64,000 nucleotides of DNA from JAVHYG01 sp040390025 (GTDB taxonomy: Bacteria > Pseudomonadota > Gammaproteobacteria > Diplorickettsiales > Diplorickettsiaceae), in contig JAZJZD010000011.1 of the NCBI GenBank assembly GCA_040390025.1, positions 1 to 64,000 on the forward strand, read 5' to 3'. Of this stretch, positions 53,770 through 62,459 are shown in pieces. The first letter of the stretch is position 1. Each line of letters opens with the position of its first letter. Made by a program: the position numbers and the translations under genes. The notes under the pieces were generated by a model. It was not told the DNA's origin. It saw nothing but the letters and a program-made list of their open reading frames with translations, and ran no database searches.

Positions 53770-56700
53770 ATGTCTAAAATAACAAAAATACAAGAATTAT
53801 TTGAAAAACAAGCGCTACTTTTTCCTGACAAGGTTGCTATTATCTATTCAGGTAATAAAATAACTTATTCTAGGTTAAATGAAACAGCTAATCAGCTTGC
53901 TCATTTTATGGTTCATGCAGGTGTAAAGCCAGGAGATTTGATACCTTTATTTGCAGATAAGAAAATAGAAACTCTTATTGCTATATTAGCTACATTAAAG
54001 ACTGGAGCTGCGTTTTTTCTATTTAATCCTGAGCGGCTTGAAAAGCCAATTTATCCAATTCTAGAAACTATTAGCGCGAGACATCTGATTAGTCAATCCT
54101 CCCTATTAAATCACTTTACAAGTTATTCAGGTTCTATAATTAATTTAACTAATTTACTAGAAACCGTATCGGCCTTCCCTAAGGAAAAAGCACCTATTAT
54201 AGAAAAAAATAACAATGAGTATGCCTACGGCATATTAACGTCAGGAACAACAGGAAATCCAAAATATGTGGTAGTTACACATCAAAATCTATTAGATACT
54301 TATTATTCATGGGGTTCTGTCTATCATTTATCATCAACAGATGTTCACTTACAGATGGCAGCTATTGGATTTGATGTCTTTATAGGTGATTGGGTTCGTG
54401 CTCTGTGCTCTGGGGCTCAATTGGTGCTTTGTCCTAAAGAAACCCTATTACAACCAAAGGTGTTGTATGATTTGATCGTTACGCATGAAATTACTTGCGC
54501 TGAGTTTGTTCCTGCTACGTTGAGAGGGTTATTAAATTTTCTGGAACAAAAAGCGTTGCGATTAGAACAATTTCGTCTGATGATTTGCGGTTCAGACCAA
54601 TGGTCTATGGATGAATACCGTCGAATTAAACGGCGTTGTCTTTCTAAAGCACGCGTCATCAATTCTTATGGTTTAAGTGAAGCAACTATCGATAGCACTT
54701 ACTTTGAAGAAACAGATGATACTGCTCCAGTCTTGCCAGCAACCTCTTTAGTTCCTGCAGGCAAACCCTTTCCTCATGTAAGAATTTATTTGTTAGATGA
54801 ACAAGGTCAGCCTGTGCCTTGCGGTGAAGAAGGAGAGATCTACATTGGGGGAAGTGGGGTAGCCTCCTATCTAGGTCAACCGCAAATTACGATGGAGCGT
54901 TTTTTCCCCGATCCTCATTATCCCGCTCAAAAAATGTATAAGACTGGTGATACAGGCCAGTTTCTACCCAATGGAAATTTAGGGTTTTTAGGTCGAAATA
55001 AGCGACATGTTAACTATTATGGCAAAAAGATAGAACTTTCCACCATTGAATTTTTACTCAATCAACATCCAGGGATCAATCATGTGTTAGTTACTTCTGA
55101 GATAAGTCAACCTAATAAAGTTAGTTTGGACTGCTTTATAGACTTAAACGATGCCGCAATTAACTATAGTACATTAAGGGAATATTTAAGGGATTCCTTA
55201 TCGCATTTTACGATACCTACAAAATTCTATGTCGTAAAGCAAATGGCTCTAACAGCGAATGGCAAGTTAGATAGAAAAGCTACTTCACAAGTAGTTGTAA
55301 GGGAGATAAAACCTGACCTGACGCCGCCAAATACAGCATTGCAGTCTGAACTAATTAATTTATGGCAAGAAATTTTATCAACAGAAGCCATTGGGCTTCA
55401 CACTAATTTTTATGATTTAGGGGGTTCCTCTTTGCTTTTTGTGCAGATGCTAGAAAGAGTTAATCAACGTTTTGATCTTTCTTTACCCTCCGCACTTTCT
55501 ATAAAAACGATAAAAGAATTATCGGATACCATTCAGTCTTTAAGTAAGGGGTTATCTATTGACTCAAGAAAACAAAAAACTGTTCACCGTATTGCAATTA
55601 TTGGAGGGGGGCCCGCAGCAGTTTCCTTGTGTGGACAACTAGTAGAGCAAATTAAAAATTCCGGCGTAGAAAGCTGCATAGAAATTGTAGTTTTTGAAAA
55701 AAATGACGTTATCGGCTCCGGCTTACCTTATAAAGAAAAAGAAGCATCCTATATCCTAAATTTGCCTAAAGATCAGATGGAGGCTATCCCAGGTAAAACT
55801 GGAGAATTTTCTGCGTGGTTAAAAACTAATTATTTAGACGATACTTTGTTTCCTCCACGTTATACTTTTGGACAGTATTTGGAATATCTCTCTAAAAAAA
55901 TTCAAGAGGAAGCCGGAAACTATGATATTAGTGTTAAGTATTTGACACGTACTACGGTGCTGAACATCAGCCAATTAGATGACAGATTCCTTATTCAGAG
56001 TAGCAAAGGCGAACGGAAAGCAGATTATGTCGTATTATGTACAGGGCACATGCCTTCTGAAATATGCCATGAATATATAGGCAAACCTGGATATTGGCAC
56101 AGTCCATGGGATAATGAGGCTTTTTCGAGTTTAGGGTGTAATGAAACCGTTGGTATTATAGGAACTCGGTTAACAGCCATTGATATAGCGGTTAGACTTT
56201 TAAATCAAAAGCATCGTGGTCAAATCATCATGGCTTCACGGAGTGGGTTATTACCTACGGTGTTAGCTAAAAAAATTCCTCCCTATCCATTGCAATATTT
56301 AAAATTAGATTCTATTCCAGTTTCGATAGAACTATCGGTTTTCATTAATCTCCTTTTTAAGGAAATTAGCGTTGCGCAAGGCAAGCTATGTAGTTTTAGC
56401 TCAATCGCAAAATCATATAAAGACATCACGCCATTAGAGTGGTTAACCAGGGAAATTAACCAATCAGAAAAAGGACTAAAACTTTGGCAACAAATCCTGT
56501 TCTCTATTTACCCGACGTTGCCTACGATATGGTCCAGACTAAGTTTGCTGGATCAGAAGAAGTTTTTGTTGGAGTATAACTCTACTTTTATGACCTACTT
56601 AGCTGCTTTTCCGCTGGATAATGCTTATAGAATAAAGGGGTTACTAGAATCGGGTCAATTGAAAATATTAGGGGGATTACAAGCGATAAAGCAACAAGAA

Positions 56701-57138
56701 GGGAAATATATCTTGCAAGGAGGAAATGGAGTAGCCAAAACAAACTATCTTTTTAATGCAACAGGCCCGGGTTACAATGTAGCTTACCAGCCTCTCTATA
56801 GTAAAATGTTGCATCAAGGCCTTATATGCCAGCATCCGCTCGGAGGACTCGATGTTTATCCACAAACCTTACAGGTTTTAACTCCTCAGAGACAATTTAG
56901 CAGTAAGTTGTTTGCGATAGGCGAACTAACCAGAGGAAGAGCTTTAGCAACAACCGATATGGCGAGTGTAACAAATCAAGCTAATCGAGTTTCTCAGTGC
57001 ATCAGTCGAAAAATAACTCAGAGTGTGATTTGTAAACCAATTACAAGAAACTATCATGTATTCAGTTTTTTTGCGAAGCCTGTTAGCAGGCGTTTACCTG
57101 GGCTTCAATTAATAAGTAAATACTTTTCAAGGGGATAA
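53770..57138 (+). CDS. NRPS-like enzyme: adenylation-carrier-FAD oxidoreductase
   Basis: A single-module 1122-residue protein. Adenylation domain, about 1-505: A3 TSGTTGNPK near 157, A5 NSYGLSEATID, A7 YKTGD, A10 NGKLDR at 497-502. Aligned to GrsA, the pocket reads D-V-G-E-M-C-S-I-D-K, close to the ornithine code DVGEIGSIDK. Carrier protein, about 520-590: LGGSSL with the phosphopantetheine serine at residue 554. Oxidoreductase, about 605-1100: FAD motif AIIGGGPAAVSL, LNLPKDQMEAIPG and a second Rossmann motif GIIGTRLTAIDIA, resembling the YdhS-like FAD/NAD(P)-binding family. No condensation, thioesterase or reductase domain is present. The likely chemistry is oxidation of a carrier-bound basic amino acid; this is inference. 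Confidence 0.85.
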   Translation: MSKITKIQELFEKQALLFPDKVAIIYSGNKITYSRLNETANQLAHFMVHAGVKPGDLIPLFADKKIETLIAILATLKTGAAFFLFNPERLEKPIYPILETISARHLISQSSLLNHFTSYSGSIINLTNLLETVSAFPKEKAPIIEKNNNEYAYGILTSGTTGNPKYVVVTHQNLLDTYYSWGSVYHLSSTDVHLQMAAIGFDVFIGDWVRALCSGAQLVLCPKETLLQPKVLYDLIVTHEITCAEFVPATLRGLLNFLEQKALRLEQFRLMICGSDQWSMDEYRRIKRRCLSKARVINSYGLSEATIDSTYFEETDDTAPVLPATSLVPAGKPFPHVRIYLLDEQGQPVPCGEEGEIYIGGSGVASYLGQPQITMERFFPDPHYPAQKMYKTGDTGQFLPNGNLGFLGRNKRHVNYYGKKIELSTIEFLLNQHPGINHVLVTSEISQPNKVSLDCFIDLNDAAINYSTLREYLRDSLSHFTIPTKFYVVKQMALTANGKLDRKATSQVVVREIKPDLTPPNTALQSELINLWQEILSTEAIGLHTNFYDLGGSSLLFVQMLERVNQRFDLSLPSALSIKTIKELSDTIQSLSKGLSIDSRKQKTVHRIAIIGGGPAAVSLCGQLVEQIKNSGVESCIEIVVFEKNDVIGSGLPYKEKEASYILNLPKDQMEAIPGKTGEFSAWLKTNYLDDTLFPPRYTFGQYLEYLSKKIQEEAGNYDISVKYLTRTTVLNISQLDDRFLIQSSKGERKADYVVLCTGHMPSEICHEYIGKPGYWHSPWDNEAFSSLGCNETVGIIGTRLTAIDIAVRLLNQKHRGQIIMASRSGLLPTVLAKKIPPYPLQYLKLDSIPVSIELSVFINLLFKEISVAQGKLCSFSSIAKSYKDITPLEWLTREINQSEKGLKLWQQILFSIYPTLPTIWSRLSLLDQKKFLLEYNSTFMTYLAAFPLDNAYRIKGLLESGQLKILGGLQAIKQQEGKYILQGGNGVAKTNYLFNATGPGYNVAYQPLYSKMLHQGLICQHPLGGLDVYPQTLQVLTPQRQFSSKLFAIGELTRGRALATTDMASVTNQANRVSQCISRKITQSVICKPITRNYHVFSFFAKPVSRRLPGLQLISKYFSRG

Positions 57139-57147
57139 TAAAAATAT

Positions 57148-59109
57148 ATGCAAATAGATATCCAATTGTTGGAACGTATTATTAAGAATTTGCCGAATTA
57201 TATTTTTGTAAAAGATTCTGACCTTGTATATAAACTATGTAATCATAATTTTGCCTTAGCTGCGGGTGGAAATAGCCCTATTGGTAAAAGTGACTATGAA
57301 TTACCGTGGGATAAAAGTTCAGCAAAGCTTTATCAGGAAGAAGATCAACATGTCCTTAGTACGGGAAAATCTATTTTAAACCAAGAAGTTTCAATGATTC
57401 TGTTAGAAGAAGAAAAATTCTTATCTGTTAGTAAAGCACCACTTTATGATGAGGAGCATCATATCGTGGGTGTTTTAGGTATTTATATCGATATAACTGA
57501 AAAGAAAAAAGCAGAACAAGCACTTATATTAGCCAAAGAAGCGGCTGAGGTGGCCAGTCAAGCAAAGACTGAATTTCTAGAAAATATGCGTCACGATATT
57601 AGGACGCCTGTAGCGGGTATGGTGGGTTGTGCTCAGTTAATCCAATCTCAAGCAAGCAACGCAGAAAAAGTCATGGAATTTGCAACCGATCTTGTCGAGT
57701 CTAGTGATGCTTTGTTGGAATTTCTCAACAAAGTATTAGAAAGTATTAAAGTGTCTAGTGGTGAAATTCCACTTTTAAAAAAGAAATTTGATCTTCATAA
57801 AGTGCTCAAGCAAATCATTCACTTAAATAAATCCTATGCGGTTAGCAAAAGTTTAGAATTAAATCTAGCATACGATGATTCTATTCCCGCGTATGTTATC
57901 GGTGATCCTATTCGTATACAACGAATTGTATTAGAGCTAGTTACTAATGCTTTAAAATTTACCGAAAAAGGCCAGGTTAAAGTCGCAGCCCATTTCGTGA
58001 AGGACGAAACTGTAGTAGGACAAGTGCTTGTTAAGATAAGTGTAAGTGATACGGGTATGGGTATTCCTCTCGATAAACAAAACGAGGTTTATACACGTTT
58101 TAAACGTTTAATACCTTCTTATCAAGGTATCTATTCAGGCACTGGACTAGGTTTATCGGTTATTAAGCAGTTTATGGATGATTTGGACGGTGAGCTTTCT
58201 TTGAGAAGTCGGCCCAGTCAAGGTTCAACGTTTACTTGTGTAATACCTTTACAAGAACCCTTATTAATGGGTAGCGAGGGGGTTGAAGAGCTACCGCCTA
58301 TTGAAAGTAAAGGTTCAAAGAAGGTGCTAACAGCGTTATCCAGTTTTTCAGGAAGCCGAGTACTGGTAGTTGAAGACAATGTGATAGCGGCAAAGATAGC
58401 ACAGCATATTTTGTCAAAACTGTATTATCAAGTAGATATTGCAGAAAGCGGGAAAATGGCTTTATCACAAATAGAAAAGCATCACTATGATCTTATTTTA
58501 ATGGATATTGGATTACCCGATAATGATGGTGGAGAAGTAACACGTCGAATTCGTTTGAGACAATGGAAACGCAACCTATCGGTACCTATAGTGGGTTTAA
58601 CAGCGCATATCAATGCAGAAAATAAACGTCGTTGTATTGACGCCGGAATGAATGCCATTTATATAAAACCGCTAACACCCGAAAAGGCAGTAGAGATAGT
58701 CAATGCCTTTATTCCACATCATCAAAAAATGCTATCGCCAGCTGTTATTTATGCAGATATTGATTCTTTTAAAGCTATCCCCGTGTTAGATATCAATAGG
58801 GCTGTTCAGTTCATGGGAAGTAAAGAATTGGTTAAAGAAGGGTTAGCTTTATTGGTGAGTGGCCTTACAGAAGAGTTAGAATTCATAAAGCAGCGACATC
58901 AAGCGAATGATTGGCAAGCTATTAAAGACCTAACACATAAATGGAGGGGTGGAGCAGGTTATTGTGGTACGTGCCGATTGGAAGAAGCCTGTCGGCAGTT
59001 AGAAACTTACTTGCAAACGGGCTATCACGACCAAGCTGAAGACCTTTATCAACAATTGATTCAAGAGGCGGAAGCAGCAAAAGATGCGGCTAAAAAGTAT
59101 ATTTCTTAA
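57148..59109 (+). CDS. PAS hybrid histidine kinase with receiver and HPt domains
   Basis: Domains in order: PAS (about 5-125, NYIFVKDSDLVYKLCNHNF), HisKA with phospho-acceptor His149 in NMRHDIRTP, HATPase (N box ELVTNALKFTEKG near 266, DTGMGIP, GTGLGLSVIKQF), receiver (about 405-530, Asp453 in LMDIGLP, Lys in IKPLTP) and HPt (about 550-650, His597 in LTHKWRGGAGYCG). There is no transmembrane segment and no DNA-binding output, so it must pass phosphate to a separate regulator. It starts nine bases after the NRPS-like gene with an AAGGGG RBS and is probably in the same operon. Confidence 0.93.
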   Translation: MQIDIQLLERIIKNLPNYIFVKDSDLVYKLCNHNFALAAGGNSPIGKSDYELPWDKSSAKLYQEEDQHVLSTGKSILNQEVSMILLEEEKFLSVSKAPLYDEEHHIVGVLGIYIDITEKKKAEQALILAKEAAEVASQAKTEFLENMRHDIRTPVAGMVGCAQLIQSQASNAEKVMEFATDLVESSDALLEFLNKVLESIKVSSGEIPLLKKKFDLHKVLKQIIHLNKSYAVSKSLELNLAYDDSIPAYVIGDPIRIQRIVLELVTNALKFTEKGQVKVAAHFVKDETVVGQVLVKISVSDTGMGIPLDKQNEVYTRFKRLIPSYQGIYSGTGLGLSVIKQFMDDLDGELSLRSRPSQGSTFTCVIPLQEPLLMGSEGVEELPPIESKGSKKVLTALSSFSGSRVLVVEDNVIAAKIAQHILSKLYYQVDIAESGKMALSQIEKHHYDLILMDIGLPDNDGGEVTRRIRLRQWKRNLSVPIVGLTAHINAENKRRCIDAGMNAIYIKPLTPEKAVEIVNAFIPHHQKMLSPAVIYADIDSFKAIPVLDINRAVQFMGSKELVKEGLALLVSGLTEELEFIKQRHQANDWQAIKDLTHKWRGGAGYCGTCRLEEACRQLETYLQTGYHDQAEDLYQQLIQEAEAAKDAAKKYIS

Positions 59110-59312
59110 TATTTAATGATTTTACTTGAGATGTTGCAGATGATTTGAATGCACCGATTTTTCGTGTGAGATCAGTTACTGAATTTAAAACTATTCCAGA
59201 TTACATCTTCTACTGAGAAGTAAGCTTAAAGTATTTTTTTAATAGTTTTGATAAAGATACTTTGAAGAAACATTTAAAATGTTCATAAGTCTTTGATTTT
59301 AAAATAGATTAC

Positions 59313-59388
59313 TGGTGGGCCGTATAGGGTTCGAACCTATGACCAATTAATTAAGAGTCAACTGCTCTACCAGCTGAGCTAACGGCCC
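59313..59388 (-). tRNA. tRNA-Lys (anticodon CTT)
   Basis: On the minus strand the gene reads GGGCCGTTAGCTCAG at the 5' end, with anticodon loop ACTCTTAAT giving CTT, T-arm GGTTCGAACC, acceptor ACGGCCC, and encoded CCA. It is 76 nt long and the most downstream of four minus-strand tRNAs. Confidence 0.95.
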
Positions 59389-59597
59389 TAAGATAAGCTA
59401 GAAGGGAAATTCTAGTCAATTTCAGGACAATTGGCAAATTGTTTTGCAAAGCTTTAGCAAATATTCGTATGAAGCTTATATGCTGCATGATAGATTGGTT
59501 ACAAGGAAATGAATCACTAGATTTAGAGCTGTAGCCCATCGCTTCAGAAAAGATACAAGGTTGTTGATAAGTTAATTTAGGTAAAAACAAGGCATAA

Positions 59598-59624
59598 CCT
59601 CTAAGCTTCTTAGAAGCTTAGAGG
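59598..59624. repeat. Perfect 13-bp-arm palindrome between tRNA genes
   Basis: CCTCTAAGCTTCT and AGAAGCTTAGAGG are exact complements around a single central T. There is no T-run on either side. It lies between tRNA-His and tRNA-Lys and may be a processing hairpin in a polycistronic tRNA transcript or a dimer-protein binding site. Confidence 0.6.
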
Positions 59625-59671
59625 ATGGTAATGCATCTAATCTCAGATTAAGAGTGACTAACCTTTTGAAT

Positions 59672-59748
59672 TGGGGTGAACGACGGGGATCGAACCCGCG
59701 ACAACTGGAATCACAATCCAGGGCTCTACCAACTGAGCTACGTCCACC
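59672..59748 (-). tRNA. tRNA-His (anticodon GTG)
   Basis: The minus-strand gene shows the extra 5' G (G-1) opposite the discriminator C, AGCTCAGTTGGTAGAGC D-arm, anticodon loop ATTGTGATT, T-arm GGTTCGATCC and encoded CCA. The length is 77 nt including G-1. Confidence 0.95.
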
Positions 59749-59781
59749 ATTAAGCTAAATCTCTATATCCTACTGTGGAAT

Positions 59782-59858
59782 TGGCGCGCCTGGCAGGATT
59801 CGAACCTGCTACCCTCGGCTTAGAAGGCCGATGCTCTATCCAGATGAGCTACAGGCGC
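59782..59858 (-). tRNA. tRNA-Arg (anticodon TCT)
   Basis: The minus-strand acceptor pairs GCGCCTG with CAGGCGC. The anticodon loop CTTCTAA gives TCT, and the T-arm is GGTTCGAATCC. CCA is encoded. The length is 77 nt. Confidence 0.95.
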
Positions 59859-59955
59859 TTTTCCGCTAGGCAGTTTCCCAATGAAAAAACCTTATATAGA
59901 CAACCAATATTTTAGTTTGAGGATTTAAGTTCTAAAAGCGAATACACCTAAAATT

Positions 59956-60032
59956 TGGTCGGGGTAGAGGGATTCGAACCCCCGACATCCTGCTCCCAAA
60001 GCAGGCGCGCTACCAGACTGCGCTATACCCCG
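59956..60032 (-). tRNA. tRNA-Pro (anticodon TGG)
   Basis: The minus-strand acceptor pairs CGGGGTA with TACCCCG. The anticodon loop TTTGGGA gives TGG, and the T-arm is GGTTCGAATCC. CCA is encoded. It is the first of the four-tRNA cluster; its 5' end faces the decayed integrative element. Confidence 0.95.
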
Positions 60033-60049
60033 ATGCTGACAACAAACTG

Positions 60050-60096
60050 CCAAAAACCGCGGGAGAGTCTAACAGTTTTTGATCCATTCAGCTAGT
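60050..60096. repeat. Left 47-bp boundary repeat
   Basis: Begins CCAAAAACCGCG and ends CCATTCAGCTAGT. It matches 63108-63154 at 43 of 47 positions in direct orientation. It overlaps the last codons of the integrase remnant. Confidence 0.75.
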
Positions 60097-61007
60097 TCCT
60101 AATTTCGTTACTTGGTCCAAGTGTAGGGAATTTGTAACGTAGATTCGTTCTGTTGCCTTTTGAAGATGGTTACTATTTAAATGAGCGTAACGCAATACCA
60201 TATTAAAGGAAGACCATCCTCCTAACTGTTGTAACTCCTGCAATGAAGTTCCATTTTGTACATGCCATGAAGCCCATGTATGACGTAAATCGTGCCAGCG
60301 AAAATTTTATATTCCCGCCCGCTTCAATGCTTTTTTCCAGGCATGTGTATTACATCTTTCTATAGGCTTTCCCCTATAAGTAAACACAAATTCAATATGT
60401 TTACCTATCTGTCTACGAATAATAGCAACAGCGTCGGTATTCAAAGGAACAGGAATTGCTTTTTTCGTTTTAGATTGGCTAGCTGAACTTTGTGCATGTC
60501 GATTTACTAGATCAACATTCTTCCACTAATAGCAACAGCGTCGGTATTCAAAGGAACAGGAATTGCTTTTTTCGTTTTAGATTGGCTAGCTGAACTTTGT
60601 GCATGTCGATTTACTAGATCAACATTCTTCCACCGTAAACCCAAAACATTTGCTTTACGTAATCCAGTTACCAAAGAAAAGGTAGTTATATCAGCTAGAT
60701 GAGTGGGTAACTCTGTCAAAAGTTTAGTTGCTTCCTCTTTTGTTAACCAACGCTCACGTATTTCACCTTCATAGCGAAGTGGAACTTTAGGAGCTTTGTC
60801 AATCCATTCCCACTCGTTAGCTGCTTTATTAAGTATCGCTCTAACTACTTCTAACATTCGATTAACGGTAGCCGGGGCTACCTTTTTCTTTTCTTTTTCT
60901 TTGGCAATAGTATCAAGCAAAGTACGATCAATATCGGCTAACTTTTTGTTTTTGAGATGGTCTACCAGACAAGTTGTAGTTTCACATCTTTCATACTTCG
61001 GCTGCGT
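60088..61007 (-). pseudogene. Tyrosine recombinase/integrase, disrupted
   Basis: The remnant covers the core-binding and catalytic parts of a phage-type integrase: KNKKLADIDRTLLDTIAKEKEK, an LVTGLRKANVLGLRW block with the first catalytic Arg, then, in another frame, RWHDLRHTWASWHVQNG with H-x-x-R and QLGGWSSFNMVLRYAHL with the nucleophilic Tyr. A 107-base tandem duplication (60420-60633) shifts the frame between the two catalytic parts, and the N-terminus is missing after an upstream stop. All catalytic residues survive in pieces, so inactivation looks recent. Confidence 0.85.
60420..60633. repeat. Exact 107-bp tandem duplication in the integrase
   Basis: Bases 60420-60526 are repeated without any difference at 60527-60633. 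The unit starts TAATAGCAACAGCG and ends CATTCTTCCAC. Since 107 is not a multiple of three, it breaks the integrase frame. Perfect identity points to a recent event or an assembly artefact. Confidence 0.9.
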
Positions 61008-61036
61008 TTAATTGCTACTTCAGATAACATAAACTC

Positions 61037-61411
61037 TATGCCGGTAAATACAAGCCTGTAGAAGAGTTAGAAAAGGCTTATAAAAACAGTGCAGGCGTAT
61101 TTAATGAAAATAAAACCCTAAAAGAATAACTAAAAAGCTTTGAAGCTCCGGAAAATTATAGCTTACCGGAATCGCTTTCACTGCATGAACAAGAGATACA
61201 AGGTCTACAAAACATAGCCAAAACAGCTGGTTTAAATCAAGAGCAATTTAACAAAACACTGTTCAAAATGCAGGAACAGCAACAACACTATCAAACGCAG
61301 CTAGAAGAAAGAAAAAAGATTCTTGGTGATAAGTTTAACGTCATTGAAGATTATGTGACGAAAACCTACCCCTCAACGTTACACAGCACTATTTTAAATA
61401 CCCTTAATTAG
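61037..61411 (+). pseudogene. Phage structural/scaffold-like gene fragment with internal stop
   Basis: The frame reads KYKPVEELEKAYKNSAGVF, then a TAA after LKE, and continues FEAPENYSLPESLS and a glutamine-rich coiled coil to a stop at 61409-61411. The phrase about a lagging K-x-K-S-V-E-x-L-E-K segment followed by APE-x-Y is common in phage scaffold or capsid-assembly proteins. There is no start codon and one in-frame stop, so it is a remnant. Assignment to the scaffold type is tentative. Confidence 0.55.
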
Positions 61412-61424
61412 AGATGAAAACGCC

Positions 61425-61601
61425 ATGACAGATGCCTTAAAACATCGCGATCAACTACTCAGTAGCCAAGTACCAGGTTTAAGTAGTCAACGGGCCAACC
61501 TATCTGACCCCTACGAAGGTCAACAGGAGATGCTCAAAGTGGCTAAAGAATATGAAAAAAATCCGACTGAGAAGAACCGTAAACGTTATATTAATTGCTA
61601 A
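61425..61601 (+). CDS. Small phage-associated ORF, function unknown
   Basis: A 58-residue frame beginning MTDALKHRDQLLSSQVPGL lies 13 bases after the scaffold remnant, in the typical spacing of phage genes. It is polar, with charged C-terminal KNPTEKNRKRYIN. I recognise no domain. It may be a truncated phage protein. Confidence 0.4.
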   Translation: MTDALKHRDQLLSSQVPGLSSQRANLSDPYEGQQEMLKVAKEYEKNPTEKNRKRYINC

Positions 61602-61628
61602 AGAAGTGGGTGAAGCAAGGGTTAAAAT

Positions 61629-62219
61629 CTAAGCTCCGTAATTAAATAAAATATCCCGCGGGTCTATTTCAACTACAATTTCTTCAGATTCTTCAGGGCG
61701 AATTACTTTTGTTGCGTAAGGGCCTGTTTTACTTAAATCAAGCGGTTTGTTTTGATCTTCATTTTTTTGAAATGAGCCATTAGATGAAAAAAATAAACTT
61801 GAGTAATTTGAAATAAAACTAGCACGTAAACGATATGCTATTTCCTTATGACCACTACGTTTTGCTAACATCCCTGCTGTAACTTTATTAAAATTTTTGG
61901 TAAATGGACTAGCGCCCTTTTCTAGTAGCCGCTCTACTAATGTTTTATTTCCATTTTTAGCCGCTTCGTGTAATGGTGTATCCCCAAATTTATCTTGTTT
62001 ATTGACTTCGGTCTTATCGTCCAAGTTGTCTAAAAGAAAGGTAGCACTATATGTTTTACCATCTTTAATAAGGGCTTGAAGCAACGGAGTACCATGACTA
62101 TTTTTTGGGTTTAGCAGACTGTGATTTTCTCTATGCCTCTTTATAAGTTCATCTAATGCTAATTTATCCCCCAGTAAAACACAAGACACTAAATATTGAT
62201 AATGATGGCTTGAATACAT
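61629..62219 (-). CDS. Ankyrin-repeat protein, candidate effector
   Basis: The 196-residue protein has about three ankyrin units between residues 38 and 130; the clearest is DKFGDTPLHEAAKNGNKTLVERLLEKGASP, preceded by a SHGTPLLQALIKDG unit. No signal peptide or membrane segment. The C-terminal 60 residues are polar, with acidic EESEEIVVEIDPRD. Ankyrin proteins in intracellular bacteria are frequently secreted into host cells, so an effector role is plausible but unproven. It is carried within the decayed element and is intact. Confidence 0.8.
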   Translation of the reverse strand: MYSSHHYQYLVSCVLLGDKLALDELIKRHRENHSLLNPKNSHGTPLLQALIKDGKTYSATFLLDNLDDKTEVNKQDKFGDTPLHEAAKNGNKTLVERLLEKGASPFTKNFNKVTAGMLAKRSGHKEIAYRLRASFISNYSSLFFSSNGSFQKNEDQNKPLDLSKTGPYATKVIRPEESEEIVVEIDPRDILFNYGA

Positions 62220-62459
62220 TTTTATTTATTAGTGAATATGATAACTAGATGGGATTATATTATACTTATAAAACTTTAAGAAATTATTTACACTAGATAA
62301 AGTAGTTTGCGCCATTTTATAGAGGAATTATAATTAACTTATCGATTTAAAAAACCCATTAGGTCACCTTTTTAGTCGATCAAGGCATTATCAGCCCCAT
62401 TTTTTTCGGGCAACCTGATAGATGGAATTATTGAATTAATTTATTTATCAAGTTTGTTT

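Noticed and set aside
59351..59590. 79-codon minus-strand frame
   Set aside because: It runs through the tRNA-Lys gene, so it is a chance frame.
59956..60032. tRNA-Pro as the attachment site of the decayed element
   Set aside because: The element lies on the 5' side of the tRNA and no copy of the tRNA 3' end is seen at the far boundary.
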